DNA of 64,000 bases, taken from Corallococcus silvisoli. GTDB lineage: Bacteria > Myxococcota > Myxococcia > Myxococcales > Myxococcaceae. Positions within the stretch are counted from its first letter, which is position 1, and every line of letters starts with the position of its first letter. This document shows, one piece after another, positions 8,461 to 16,725 of the stretch. Both the position numbers and the translations under genes were made by a program. The stretch lies in contig NZ_JAAAPJ010000018.1 of assembly GCF_009909145.1 (NCBI RefSeq), positions 124,001 to 188,000 of the forward strand, written 5' to 3'. Below the pieces are notes generated by a model. The model did not search any database. It saw only the letters and a program-made list of their open reading frames with translations, and had not been told where the DNA came from.

Positions 8461-9825
8461 ATGCTGAACCTGCCCATCTACATGGACAACCACGCGACCA
8501 CCCCGCTCGACCCGCGGGTGCTGGAAGCGATGTTGCCCTACCTCCGCGAGGACTTTGGCAACGCGGCCAGCCGCAACCACGCGTTCGGCTGGAAGGCCGA
8601 GGCCGCGGTGGAGAAGGCGCGCCGGCAGGTGGCGGAGCTGATCGGCGCGTCGGAGAAGGAGATCGTCTTCACCTCCGGCGCCACGGAGTCCGACAACCTG
8701 GCCATCAAGGGCGTCATCGAATTCTACAAGTCCAAGGGCGACCACATCATCACCCTGAAGACGGAGCACAAGGCGGTCCTGGACACCTGCAAGCGCCTGG
8801 AGCGCGTGCGCCAGGAGCGGCTGGATGAGCTCAAGCTGCTGCGGCTGGGCCAGCTGGCGGAGCGCGACGTGTCCCCCGAGGAGCTGGCGGAGCTGTCCGC
8901 GAAGTTCAACATCGAGGCGGACGACACGTACAAGAAGTGGGCGGAGCTGCCGACGGGCGGCGCGCGCGTCACCTACCTGGACGTGGAGGCGGATGGCCGC
9001 GTGAGCCTGGAGAAGCTGGCCGCCGCGATGACGCCGAAGACGGTGCTCGTCTCCATCATGTTCGCCAACAACGAGATCGGCGTGCTCCAGCCGGTGGCCG
9101 AGATTGGCAGGCTGTGCCGGCAGCGGGGCGTGCTCTTCCACTGCGACGCGGTGCAGGGCGTGGGCAAGGTGCCCTTCGACGTGGAGGCCATGCAGGTGGA
9201 CCTGGCGTCCATCAGCGCCCACAAGATGTACGGCCCCAAGGGCGTGGGCGCGCTGTACGTGCGCCGCAAGCCGCGCGTGCGCATCGCCCCCATGGTGGAT
9301 GGCGGCGGCCACGAGCGCGGCATGCGCAGCGGCACGCTGAACGTGGCGTCCATCGTCGGCTTCGGCGCGGCGGCGGAGGTGGCCAGGAAGGACCTGCCCG
9401 AGGAGGCCGCGCGGCTGCTGCGCCTGCGCGAGCGGCTGCGCACCGGCATCATGGAGCAGCTGGACATGGTCACGGTGAACGGCAGCCTGGAGCACCGCAT
9501 GCCGGGCAGCCTGAACCTGTCGTTCTCCTATGTGGAGGGCGAGGCGATGATGATGTCCATCAAGGACGTCGCGGTGTCGTCCGGGTCCGCGTGCACCTCC
9601 GCGTCCCTGGAGCCCTCCTACGTGCTGCGCGCCCTGGGCGTGGAGGAGGACATGGCGCACAGCTCCATCCGCTTCGGCCTGGGCCGCTTCAACACGGAGG
9701 AGGAGGTCGACTTCGTCATCCGCCTGGTGGTGGACAAAGTCCGCAAGTTGCGAGACATGAGCCCCCTGTACGAGATGGCCAAGGAAGGCATCGACCTGAA
9801 GAGCATCGAGTGGACGGCGCACTAG
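8461..9825 (+). CDS. iscS: Cysteine desulfurase IscS with an internal insertion
   Basis: This PLP enzyme removes sulfur from cysteine and hands it to the IscU scaffold. Visible landmarks are the N-terminal YMDNHATTPLDPRV, the PLP-contacting TEHKAVLDTC (around residue 103), the PLP lysine in SAHKMYGPKG (about Lys255) and the mobile sulfur-carrying cysteine in SSGSACTSAS (Cys378). The 454 residues exceed the roughly 400 usual for IscS because about 50 charged residues (about 115-167, e.g. LRLGQLAERDVSPEELAEL) are inserted between the CKRLE helix and the strand ARVTYLDVEADG. The start is the ATG at 8461, matching the usual N-terminus. It is the first gene of the isc operon. Confidence 0.95.
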   Translation: MLNLPIYMDNHATTPLDPRVLEAMLPYLREDFGNAASRNHAFGWKAEAAVEKARRQVAELIGASEKEIVFTSGATESDNLAIKGVIEFYKSKGDHIITLKTEHKAVLDTCKRLERVRQERLDELKLLRLGQLAERDVSPEELAELSAKFNIEADDTYKKWAELPTGGARVTYLDVEADGRVSLEKLAAAMTPKTVLVSIMFANNEIGVLQPVAEIGRLCRQRGVLFHCDAVQGVGKVPFDVEAMQVDLASISAHKMYGPKGVGALYVRRKPRVRIAPMVDGGGHERGMRSGTLNVASIVGFGAAAEVARKDLPEEAARLLRLRERLRTGIMEQLDMVTVNGSLEHRMPGSLNLSFSYVEGEAMMMSIKDVAVSSGSACTSASLEPSYVLRALGVEEDMAHSSIRFGLGRFNTEEEVDFVIRLVVDKVRKLRDMSPLYEMAKEGIDLKSIEWTAH

Positions 9826-9947
9826 GCGCCCGGCTCCTCCCTGGATTTCCGGCCCGGCGGAAAGAGCCCCCGCCCGCCTGGCCGCGCATCGGTTGCCCGC
9901 GAAGCGCATCAGTTCAAGCGTTGTGGATGTGAAGGAGCGTTAGACGC

Positions 9948-10340
9948 ATGGCTTACAGCGAGAAGGTCATCGAGCACTACGAGAACCCCCGCAACGTGGG
10001 GACGCTCGACAAGAACGACCCGAACGTCGGCACCGGCCTCGTGGGCGCGCCCGCCTGCGGTGACGTGATGCGCCTCCAGCTGAAGATCAGCGACTCGGGC
10101 GTCATCGAGGACGCGCGCTTCAAGACCTTCGGCTGTGGCTCCGCCATCGCGTCCAGCTCGCTCGTCACCGAGTGGGTGAAGGGCAAGACGGTGGATCAGG
10201 CCATGACCATCTCCAACAAGGACGTGGCCCGGGAGCTGGCGCTGCCCCCGGTGAAGATCCACTGCTCCGTGCTGGCCGAGGACGCCATCAAGGCGGCCAT
10301 CGAGGATTTCAAGAAGAAGCGCGCGTCGCGTCAGGCGTAA
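9948..10340 (+). CDS. iscU: Iron-sulfur cluster scaffold IscU
   Basis: This 130-residue protein is a full-length IscU, on which [2Fe-2S] clusters are built from IscS sulfur. The three ligand cysteines are visible in GAPACGDVM, KTFGCGSAIA and KIHCSVLAED. The start MAYSEKVIEHYENPRNVG is the canonical one. The HscA-recognition motif usually LPPVK in IscU appears here as LPPVKIHCS, so hand-over to HscA/HscB should work in the standard way. It lies 122 bp after iscS and 37 bp before iscA. Confidence 0.97.
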   Translation: MAYSEKVIEHYENPRNVGTLDKNDPNVGTGLVGAPACGDVMRLQLKISDSGVIEDARFKTFGCGSAIASSSLVTEWVKGKTVDQAMTISNKDVARELALPPVKIHCSVLAEDAIKAAIEDFKKKRASRQA

Positions 10341-10377
10341 GGCAGCGGCACGCGGTTCTTCCAGGAGTGAGGACACC

Positions 10378-10761
10378 ATGAACGAGCAGGCCCAGACGAC
10401 CCAGGCCCCTCAGACGCCTCCCAAGCCGGCCCCCAAGGGCATTGGCCTGGCGGACAGCGCGGTGGCGCGCCTCAGGGAGCTCCTGGCGGAGCGCCAGACG
10501 CCGGACGCCGGCTTGCGCATCGCCGTGAAGGGCGGCGGGTGCTCCGGCCTCCAGTACTCCATGGAGTGGTCGGAGAAGTCCCGCGAGCGCGACAAGGTCT
10601 TCGAGCGGGACGGCGTGCGCGTCTTCGTGGATCCGAAGAGCTACCTGTACCTCATCGGCACGGAGCTGGTGTTCGAGCAGACGCTGATGGCGTCCGGCTT
10701 CAAGCTGAACAATCCCAACGTGAAGGCGGCCTGCGGCTGCGGAGAGAGCTTCTCCGTCTGA
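10378..10761 (+). CDS. iscA: A-type iron-sulfur carrier IscA
   Basis: The protein has 127 residues, with a short Gln/Pro-rich N-terminal extension of about 20 residues before the HesB/IscA domain. The three conserved cysteines are present as GGGCSGLQY and the C-terminal ACGCGESF. A-type carriers accept clusters from IscU and deliver them to apo-proteins. The start ATG at 10378 follows GGAGTGAGGACACC, which supplies the ribosome-binding site. Its place between iscU and hscB is standard for an isc operon. Confidence 0.95.
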   Translation: MNEQAQTTQAPQTPPKPAPKGIGLADSAVARLRELLAERQTPDAGLRIAVKGGGCSGLQYSMEWSEKSRERDKVFERDGVRVFVDPKSYLYLIGTELVFEQTLMASGFKLNNPNVKAACGCGESFSV

Positions 10762-10877
10762 GTCGCGACGCCTTGCCCGCCCGCCCCGTCGGTCAGGGAG
10801 CGGGCTTCATGGGGTCCGGCCCGGCGCCGGGCCCCATTTCGTTTTCCCCCCTGATTCGGACGAGGACTTCCCCCACC

Positions 10878-11426
10878 GTGAGGACCCACTTCGACGTGTT
10901 CGGGCTGCCCCGCGCCCACGCCGTGGATGTGCCGGCCCTGGAGAAGCAGTACCGGGAGCTGTCGCTCCAACTGCACCCGGACCGCGTCGCCCCCGGCAAC
11001 ACCCGCGAGCGGCTCCAGGCCCTGGAGGGCACCACCGCCCTCAACGAGGCCTACAAGACGCTCAAGGACCCGGTGCGCCGGGCCTTCTACCTGCTCAAGC
11101 TCCACGGCGTGGACCTGGACCGCGAGGACGCGGGCGCGCAGAAGGACATGCCCCTGGAGTTCCTGGAGGAGGTCATGACCCTGCGCGAGGAGCTGGACGA
11201 CGCCATCGCGGCGAGGGACCTGCCCCGGGCCCAGGTCATGGCGAAGGACGTGGCGGTCCGCAAGGCGGCCGCGCTCCAGGAGGCCGTGGCGGCGCTCGGG
11301 ACCCTGGAGGGAGCGGGTGATTCTCCGGACGGGGTGAGAAAGGCATCGCACGCGCTGGGGCGGGTGCGCTACTTCACGCGCTTCCTCGAGCAGGTGGACG
11401 CGTTCGAGGAGGAGGTGCTCGCGTGA
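10878..11426 (+). CDS. hscB: Co-chaperone HscB (J-domain)
   Basis: HscB brings IscU to HscA and stimulates its ATPase. The J-domain is at residues 1-75 with the invariant HPD in LQLHPDRV; a C-terminal three-helix IscU-binding domain follows (LEFLEEVMTLREELDDAI and the final RYFTRFLEQVDAFEEE). I place the start at the GTG at 10878, which gives VRTHFDVFGLPR, matching the start of HscB proteins. An upstream in-frame ATG at 10809 would add a proline-rich stretch unlike the family. The stop overlaps the GTG start of hscA, so translation is coupled. Confidence 0.92.
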   Translation: MRTHFDVFGLPRAHAVDVPALEKQYRELSLQLHPDRVAPGNTRERLQALEGTTALNEAYKTLKDPVRRAFYLLKLHGVDLDREDAGAQKDMPLEFLEEVMTLREELDDAIAARDLPRAQVMAKDVAVRKAAALQEAVAALGTLEGAGDSPDGVRKASHALGRVRYFTRFLEQVDAFEEEVLA

Positions 11427-13267
11427 GCAACAACGGCTATCTGCAGATCCACGACCCGCTCAAGCCGAAGGGGCACGTGGTGGGCATCGACCTGGGGACC
11501 ACCCACTCGCTGGTGGCGTCCGTCACCCAGGGCAAGCCCCGCTGCGTCCCGGTGGACGAGGGCGACTCGCTGCTGCTGCCCTCCGTGGTGCACTACGGCA
11601 AGGACGGCGGCGTGGTGGTGGGCGCCCGCGCGCGCAGGCTCGCGGCCGAGGCCCCCACGGACACCATCGTGTCGGTGAAGCGCTTCATGGGCCGGGGCCC
11701 GGACGACGCGGAGACGCGCAAGCTGGGCCACTACCGCTTCGCGCCCAGCGCGCAGGTGGTCCGCTTCGACGTGGCCGGTGGCCAGCCGGTGACGCCCATC
11801 GAGGTGTCCGGCGAAATCCTGCGCGCGCTGAAGCGCCGCGCGGAGGCGCACTTCTCCGGCAAGGTGGAGCAGGCCGTCATCACCGTGCCCGCCTACTTCG
11901 ACGACGCGCAGCGCCAGGCCACTCGCGACGCGGGGAAGCTCGCCGGCCTGGAGGTCCTGCGGCTGCTCAACGAGCCCACCGCGGCGGCGCTGGCCTACGG
12001 CCTGGACAAGGGCAGCCAGGGCTTGTTCGCCGTCTATGACCTGGGCGGCGGCACGTTCGACATCTCCATCCTCAAGCTGGAGGACGGCGTGTTCGAGGTG
12101 AAGTCCACCGGCGGCGACTCCGCGCTGGGAGGCGACGACTTCGACCGGGCCATCGCGGAGCGCGTGCTCCAGAAGATGGGCGTGGGCTCCCCCTCCCCCG
12201 AGCAGGTCGCGGAGGTGCTGGGCTCCGCGCGCCGCGCGAAGGAGGCGCTCACCGACGCGGCGGAGGTGACGCTCACCGTCGGCGGGCATTCGCAGCCGGT
12301 GACGCGCGCGGACTTCGAGGCGTGGATCCAACCGCTCGTGGCGAAGACGGGCGCGGTGTGCCGGCGGGCCCTCAAGGACGCGGGCGCGGCGCCGGGCGAG
12401 CTGGACGGCGTCATCCTGGTGGGCGGCTCCACGCGCGTGCCCGCGGTGCGCCGCTTCGTGGCGGAGCTGTTCGGCCGCGAGCCCCTGGGCGACATCGATC
12501 CGGATCAGGTCGTCGCGCTGGGCGCGGCGGTGCAGGCCAGCCTGCTCACCGACGGCAACCGCCAGGACGAGGTGCTGCTGCTGGACGTCATCCCCCTGTC
12601 GCTGGGCCTGGAGACGATGGGCGGCATCACGGAGAAGCTCATCCCGCGCAACTCCACCATCCCCACGGCGGCGGCGCAGGTGTTCACCACGTTCAAGGAC
12701 CACCAGACGGGCCTGGACGTGCACGTGGTGCAGGGCGAGCGGGAGCTGGTGCAGGACAACCGCAGCCTCGCGCGCTTCACCCTCTCCGGCATTCCCCCCA
12801 TGGCGGCCGGCATGGCCCGCGTGGAGGTGCGCTTCCAGGTGGACGCGGACGGCATCCTCTCCGTCACCGCGAAGGAGCAGAGCACCGGCGTCGCGCAGGC
12901 CATCACGGTGAAGCCCAGCCACGGCCTGTCGGAGGAGGAGATCGAGAAGATGCTCCTCGACTCCATCGACTTCGCGGAGGACGACATCCAGGCCCGCCAG
13001 CTGCGCGAGCAGCAGGTCGACGCCGAGCGCGTCCTGGCCGAAGCGGACCGCCAGCTGCGCGAGAACGCGGCCCTGCTGGAGGCCGGCGAGCCGGAGGCCA
13101 TCCAGGCCGCCATGGACCGCGTGCGCGAGGCCGCGCGGGGCAAGGACTACCTGGCCGTGAAGGAGGCCCTGCACGCGCTGGATGAAGCGTCCCGGGCCTT
13201 CATCGAGCGGGTCATGAACCGCGCCATCACCCAGGTGGTGTCCGGCCATTCCGTGGAGGAGTACTGA
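11423..13267 (+). CDS. hscA: Hsp70-type chaperone HscA
   Basis: The 614-residue protein is a complete Hsp70 specialised for Fe-S transfer. Nucleotide-binding signatures are GIDLGTTHSL near residue 22, VYDLGGGTFDIS near 205 and VILVGGSTRVPAVR near 330; a substrate-binding beta domain (LSLGLETMGG) and helical lid follow. Start is GTG at 11423, overlapping the hscB stop (GTGA). The gene sits between hscB and a ferredoxin, which distinguishes it from DnaK. It is expected to use ATP to drive release of the cluster from IscU. Confidence 0.95.
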   Translation: MSNNGYLQIHDPLKPKGHVVGIDLGTTHSLVASVTQGKPRCVPVDEGDSLLLPSVVHYGKDGGVVVGARARRLAAEAPTDTIVSVKRFMGRGPDDAETRKLGHYRFAPSAQVVRFDVAGGQPVTPIEVSGEILRALKRRAEAHFSGKVEQAVITVPAYFDDAQRQATRDAGKLAGLEVLRLLNEPTAAALAYGLDKGSQGLFAVYDLGGGTFDISILKLEDGVFEVKSTGGDSALGGDDFDRAIAERVLQKMGVGSPSPEQVAEVLGSARRAKEALTDAAEVTLTVGGHSQPVTRADFEAWIQPLVAKTGAVCRRALKDAGAAPGELDGVILVGGSTRVPAVRRFVAELFGREPLGDIDPDQVVALGAAVQASLLTDGNRQDEVLLLDVIPLSLGLETMGGITEKLIPRNSTIPTAAAQVFTTFKDHQTGLDVHVVQGERELVQDNRSLARFTLSGIPPMAAGMARVEVRFQVDADGILSVTAKEQSTGVAQAITVKPSHGLSEEEIEKMLLDSIDFAEDDIQARQLREQQVDAERVLAEADRQLRENAALLEAGEPEAIQAAMDRVREAARGKDYLAVKEALHALDEASRAFIERVMNRAITQVVSGHSVEEY

Positions 13268-13270
13268 GCC

Positions 13271-13648
13271 GTGCCCAAGGTCACCTTCAAGAGCCCCCTG
13301 GCGGAGGTCGCCGTGGACGTGCCCCCGGGCACCACCCTGCTGGACGCCGCGGAGAAGGGCGAGGCCCAGGTGGGCCACAGCTGCGGCGGCGTGTGCGGGT
13401 GCTCCACCTGCCACGTCTGGGTCCGCAAGGGCCTGGACTCGCTGAGCGAGCAGCGGGACGACGAGATGGACCGCCTGGACATGGGCTTCGACGTGCGGCC
13501 CTACTCCCGCCTCTCCTGCCAGACGGAGGTCGGCGGCGAGGACGTCACGGTGGAGATCACCGAGGAGTCGCTGGTCGCCTTCATGGACGAGAACCCGGCC
13601 ATCCGCCGGCAGCTCGAGTCCGAGGGGAAATGGCCCCTGAAGAAGTAG
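13271..13648 (+). CDS. fdx: [2Fe-2S] ferredoxin of the isc operon
   Basis: The 125-residue protein has the adrenodoxin-type ligand pattern C-x5-C-x2-C in HSCGGVCGCSTCHVW and the fourth cysteine in RLSCQTEV. It starts with GTG three bases after the hscA stop. Isc ferredoxins supply electrons during cluster assembly. Compared with typical Fdx (about 110 residues), the C-terminus has an additional charged tail (FMDENPAIRRQLESEGKW). It is the last gene of the operon: a separate tRNA promoter follows within 20 bp. Confidence 0.95.
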   Translation: MPKVTFKSPLAEVAVDVPPGTTLLDAAEKGEAQVGHSCGGVCGCSTCHVWVRKGLDSLSEQRDDEMDRLDMGFDVRPYSRLSCQTEVGGEDVTVEITEESLVAFMDENPAIRRQLESEGKWPLKK

Positions 13649-13663
13649 GGTGAAAAAGGGTGC

Positions 13664-13692
13664 TTGACCGGGCGGAAGAGGTTCTTTATACG
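13664..13692 (+). promoter_or_regulatory. Promoter of tRNA-Leu
   Basis: TTGACC at 13664-13669 and TATACG at 13687-13692 are 17 bp apart, and the -10 ends 30 bp before the tRNA. A tRNA with its own terminator would be expected to have its own promoter, and no other candidate lies nearby. Confidence 0.65.
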
Positions 13693-13722
13693 TCTCGCCC
13701 GTCGCACCGCAGCGCCCCACCC

Positions 13723-13806
13723 GCCCAGGTGGTGGAATTGGTAGACACACTAGATTCAGGGTCTAGCGCCTGCAAGGGCATGGAGGTTCGAGTCCTCTCC
13801 TGGGCA
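13723..13806 (+). tRNA. tRNA-Leu (anticodon CAG)
   Basis: The 84-nt gene folds as a class II tRNA. The acceptor stem pairs GCCCAGG (13723-13729) with CCTGGGC (13799-13805), with discriminator A at 13806. The D-arm contains GGTAGACAC, the anticodon stem is CTAGA/TCTAG around loop TTCAGGG with anticodon CAG, the long variable arm is typical of leucine, and the T-arm contains GTTCGAGTC. The CCA end is not encoded. CTG is the dominant leucine codon in the neighbouring genes, so this is likely a heavily used tRNA. Confidence 0.97.
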
Positions 13807-13817
13807 TGAAGTTAAAG

Positions 13818-13849
13818 AAGGGCCCCGACCACAAGTCGGGGCCCTTTTT
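13818..13849 (+). terminator. Rho-independent terminator after tRNA-Leu
   Basis: A perfect 10-bp stem, GGGCCCCGAC (13820-13829) with GTCGGGGCCC (13835-13844), encloses a 5-nt loop and is followed by TTTTT. It lies 12 bp after the tRNA and also faces the 3' end of the leftward gene at 13877. Confidence 0.92.
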
Positions 13850-13876
13850 GTTTTCCGGCCCCGCCCCTTTCGCGGC

Positions 13877-14959
13877 TCAGGGCGGCGCGGGTTCCACGGC
13901 CTCGTGCGCCACGTGGTGCGCGGCGGCGTTGGCCAGCCGGCCGCCCTTGCGCAGGTCGCGGATCCGCAGCTTGGAGCGGTACACGGACCACGCGCCCACG
14001 GACACCAGGCTGAGCACGGTGCCCAGGTGGGTCAGCGTGGCGAAGGCGGCCGCGTCCTCAGGGTTGGCCCCCAGCGAGCGCGCCGCCCAGCTCGTCACGA
14101 AGTAGTAGATGCCCATGCCCGCGGGGACGCCCGGCAGCGCCTGCCCCAGGGAGATGGCGCCCAGGACGACGGCGCCCGCGAAGAGGCCCCCGGGGATGTG
14201 CACGCCGCGCAGCGCGAGCCCGTACGCCAGCGCGGAGGCGAACACCGGGAAGATGGAGAAGAAGAACACCTTCGCCATGCCCTTGAAGGAGCGCGCGGTG
14301 CCCAGGCCCTCGCCCACGTGGGAGAGGAAGCTGTCCACGCGGGGCAGGCTGTGGCGCTGGTGCAGCCAGCGGCCCAGCGGGGCCGCCCAGTGGGCCAGCA
14401 GCACCACCAGCGCCACCAGGCCGATGCACAGCGACAGGGCCACCTTCATCTCCCCGCGGAAGTGGGCCATCGTCTCGCCGAAGGGGCCCAGGAAGGACAG
14501 GGCCACGAGCAGCATCAGGCAGGCGAACTCCATCAGCTTGCACACGCCCACGGTGCCCAGGCCCCGGATGAAGGGCACGTGCTGCGTGCGCGACAGGAGG
14601 AAGGCCCGCGTCACCTCCCCCAGCTTCCCGGGCAGCGCGTTGTGCACGAAGACGCCAATGCCCACCAGGTGGTAGCGGTCGCGGAACGGGATGGGCCTGC
14701 GCAGCGTGGCCTGCCACTGCACCGCCCGCAGCGGCACGAGCGACGCCTGGAGCAGCAGGAAGGGCACCAGCCACACCAGGTGCCCCGGCAGGTCGTCCAC
14801 GAACTTGCGCAGCGGGAAGCGCGGGATGAACAGCTCGCCCTGCCCGCTCAGGTTCCACTTGAAGAAGGCGGTGGACAGCAGCAACACGGACAGGGCGAGC
14901 CCCACCACCGCGCCCAGCACCTTGAGCCACGTGCGTCCGCCGGCATTGGGAAGCCGCAT
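13877..14959 (-). CDS. Lysylphosphatidylglycerol synthase transmembrane-domain family protein
   Basis: The 360-residue protein has about eight hydrophobic helices and the features of the UPF0104/LPG_synthase_TM family: an N-terminal anchor (VLGAVVGLALSVLLLS), the conserved ALPGKLGEVTRAFLL segment, and the late LGQALPGVPAGMGIYYF. It lacks the soluble aminoacyl-transferase domain of MprF, so it is not a lipid-lysylating enzyme by itself; stand-alone members are thought to move or organise lipids, which is inference here. Its start lies 19 bp after the stop of the upstream phosphodiesterase-like gene on the same strand, suggesting an operon acting at the inner membrane. Confidence 0.85.
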   Translation of the reverse strand: MRLPNAGGRTWLKVLGAVVGLALSVLLLSTAFFKWNLSGQGELFIPRFPLRKFVDDLPGHLVWLVPFLLLQASLVPLRAVQWQATLRRPIPFRDRYHLVGIGVFVHNALPGKLGEVTRAFLLSRTQHVPFIRGLGTVGVCKLMEFACLMLLVALSFLGPFGETMAHFRGEMKVALSLCIGLVALVVLLAHWAAPLGRWLHQRHSLPRVDSFLSHVGEGLGTARSFKGMAKVFFFSIFPVFASALAYGLALRGVHIPGGLFAGAVVLGAISLGQALPGVPAGMGIYYFVTSWAARSLGANPEDAAAFATLTHLGTVLSLVSVGAWSVYRSKLRIRDLRKGGRLANAAAHHVAHEAVEPAPP

Positions 14960-14978
14960 GGTCCACCCTTCCGAGGAA

Positions 14979-16595
14979 TCAATGGAGGCTCCGGGGTGAG
15001 CCGGTGTCCAGGTACGCCTCGGCCAGCCGCTCGTGCAGCCGCGAGCAGTGGCTCAGGCCGGACAGGTCCACGGGGCCGTGCGCGGGCCACATCACCAGGC
15101 TGTCGGACTCCACGCGCGTGAGGCCCCCGTGCGAACCGAACTCCCACGCGAAGCCCACCGTGCCGCCCTTCCGGACGGCCGCGCCGAAGAGCACCAGGTC
15201 TCCCGCCGTGTCCATGCGCGGCAACCCGTGGAGGAAGTCCGCCACGGCGTGCCGGCTGTACTCGGAGGTCAGCGGCGCGCGGTCCAGGTCCGCCGGGCCG
15301 TAGACACCGCCGCCCATCACCACCACCGCCTCGGTGCCCCGGCGCATCGCCAGCATGCCGATGTCCGGATTGTCCAGGGCGCGCGCCAGCACCTCCGGGT
15401 AGCGCGACAGCAGCTCGCGCGCCTCCAGCGGCGCCGGGCGCCCGCTCAGGTAGACGTGGGCGAAGTTGCCGGCCTCCACCACCACCGGACGGAAGGGCTC
15501 GCGCACGGACGTGTCCGGCGCCGGGGGGGCCCTGCCGTCCAGCAGCCCGCGCCACACGTCGTCATGCAGCGGCGGCGTGGGGCCCTCGAAGAGCACGGCC
15601 TCCAGGCGCCGGCCCTGGCGCTGCTCCAGGGGCAGGCTGTCCACGTGCCCGTGGTCCGACAGGAGGATGACGTCGTAGGGCTCCGGCGCGGCGCGGGCCA
15701 CGGCGAACAGCTCCGCCAGCGACGCGTCCACGCGGTGCAGCTCCGACAGCGCCAGCGCCGAGCGCGGCCCCCGGCGATGCGCGACCTCGTCGTAGTTCCC
15801 GTACACCAGGTAGATGAGCGGCACGCCGCGCACCATGTCCACCAGGGACTTGGTGTACGCGAAGCTCCAGCCCAACCGCTGGAGGAGGATGCGGCTCAGG
15901 AGGAACCCCTGCTCATGGCGCCAGTCGTTGAGCGAGCGCGCCCACTGGTTCACCTCGTGCACGGCGTGCCAGGACTCCATGCCGAGCGAACACAGGAACT
16001 CCCACGCGCCGCGCGTGCGCGCCGAGCCCAGGCCCTGCATCTCGTAGGAGAGCGAGCGCGCCATCAGCTTGAAGCTCGACAGCGTGCTCATGCACATGTG
16101 GTTGCGGGCGCCCGCGTGGAAGAGCGAGAAGTAGGTGTGGCCGCCGTGGTCCAGCAGGCTCATGCGGCCGTGCCCCCGCAGGCGCGCGTCGATGGCCATC
16201 GCGTCCGCCGGGGCATTCATCTGCACCTTGCGGCCGAGCGTCCGGTCGAACCAGCTGTAGCCCGGCAGGTTGGGGTGCTGGAGTCCGTAGAGCAGCCCTG
16301 CCTGGAAGAACGGCGTGGAGGTCGGCGCGCCCCAGAATGCGTTCTCCAGGTGATACGCGCCAGACCTGACCAGATGTGAAACAAAGGGCATCTGGCCTGA
16401 AACAATGGCTTCGTCCAGGAGGGCCTTGGGAACCCCGTCCAGATGGACGAGCAATGCGTTCCGGGGCCGACGCGCCGCCACGGGCGGAACTTTCGACCCG
16501 ATCCTCCGGACCAAGCGGTTGGCCCAGTTCCGTGAATTTTCGCTGACGAGCTCGTTGAGACTTTCGCGCACGTTGACGGCTCCCCCATCCGGCAA
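14979..16595 (-). CDS. Alkaline phosphatase-superfamily phosphodiesterase/hydrolase
   Basis: The 538-residue protein has the scattered metal-binding elements of the type I phosphodiesterase/nucleotide pyrophosphatase fold: an N-terminal VHLDGVP, the segment STPFFQAGLLYG that holds the nucleophile region (Thr/Ser), YGNYDEVAHRRGP, and LLSDHGHVDS. These supply the Asp and His ligands of two metal ions. No signal peptide or membrane helix is visible at the N-terminus, so it may work on the cytoplasmic side. The product gene just downstream is a lipid-related membrane protein, so a phospholipid headgroup substrate is a reasonable guess. The true substrate cannot be told from sequence. Confidence 0.75.
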   Translation of the reverse strand: MPDGGAVNVRESLNELVSENSRNWANRLVRRIGSKVPPVAARRPRNALLVHLDGVPKALLDEAIVSGQMPFVSHLVRSGAYHLENAFWGAPTSTPFFQAGLLYGLQHPNLPGYSWFDRTLGRKVQMNAPADAMAIDARLRGHGRMSLLDHGGHTYFSLFHAGARNHMCMSTLSSFKLMARSLSYEMQGLGSARTRGAWEFLCSLGMESWHAVHEVNQWARSLNDWRHEQGFLLSRILLQRLGWSFAYTKSLVDMVRGVPLIYLVYGNYDEVAHRRGPRSALALSELHRVDASLAELFAVARAAPEPYDVILLSDHGHVDSLPLEQRQGRRLEAVLFEGPTPPLHDDVWRGLLDGRAPPAPDTSVREPFRPVVVEAGNFAHVYLSGRPAPLEARELLSRYPEVLARALDNPDIGMLAMRRGTEAVVVMGGGVYGPADLDRAPLTSEYSRHAVADFLHGLPRMDTAGDLVLFGAAVRKGGTVGFAWEFGSHGGLTRVESDSLVMWPAHGPVDLSGLSHCSRLHERLAEAYLDTGSPRSLH

Positions 16596-16725
16596 GGCAA
16601 AATGGGCATTCAGGGGGACAGGTGCTTCCGGGGCCGTGTTGCTCTCTTGGAGGGCAGGCGGGCGGAAAGGGCATCTTGTCCCGGGCTGGAATCGACGCGC
16701 CCCCCTGGGGCTTCACGGGGTTTCG

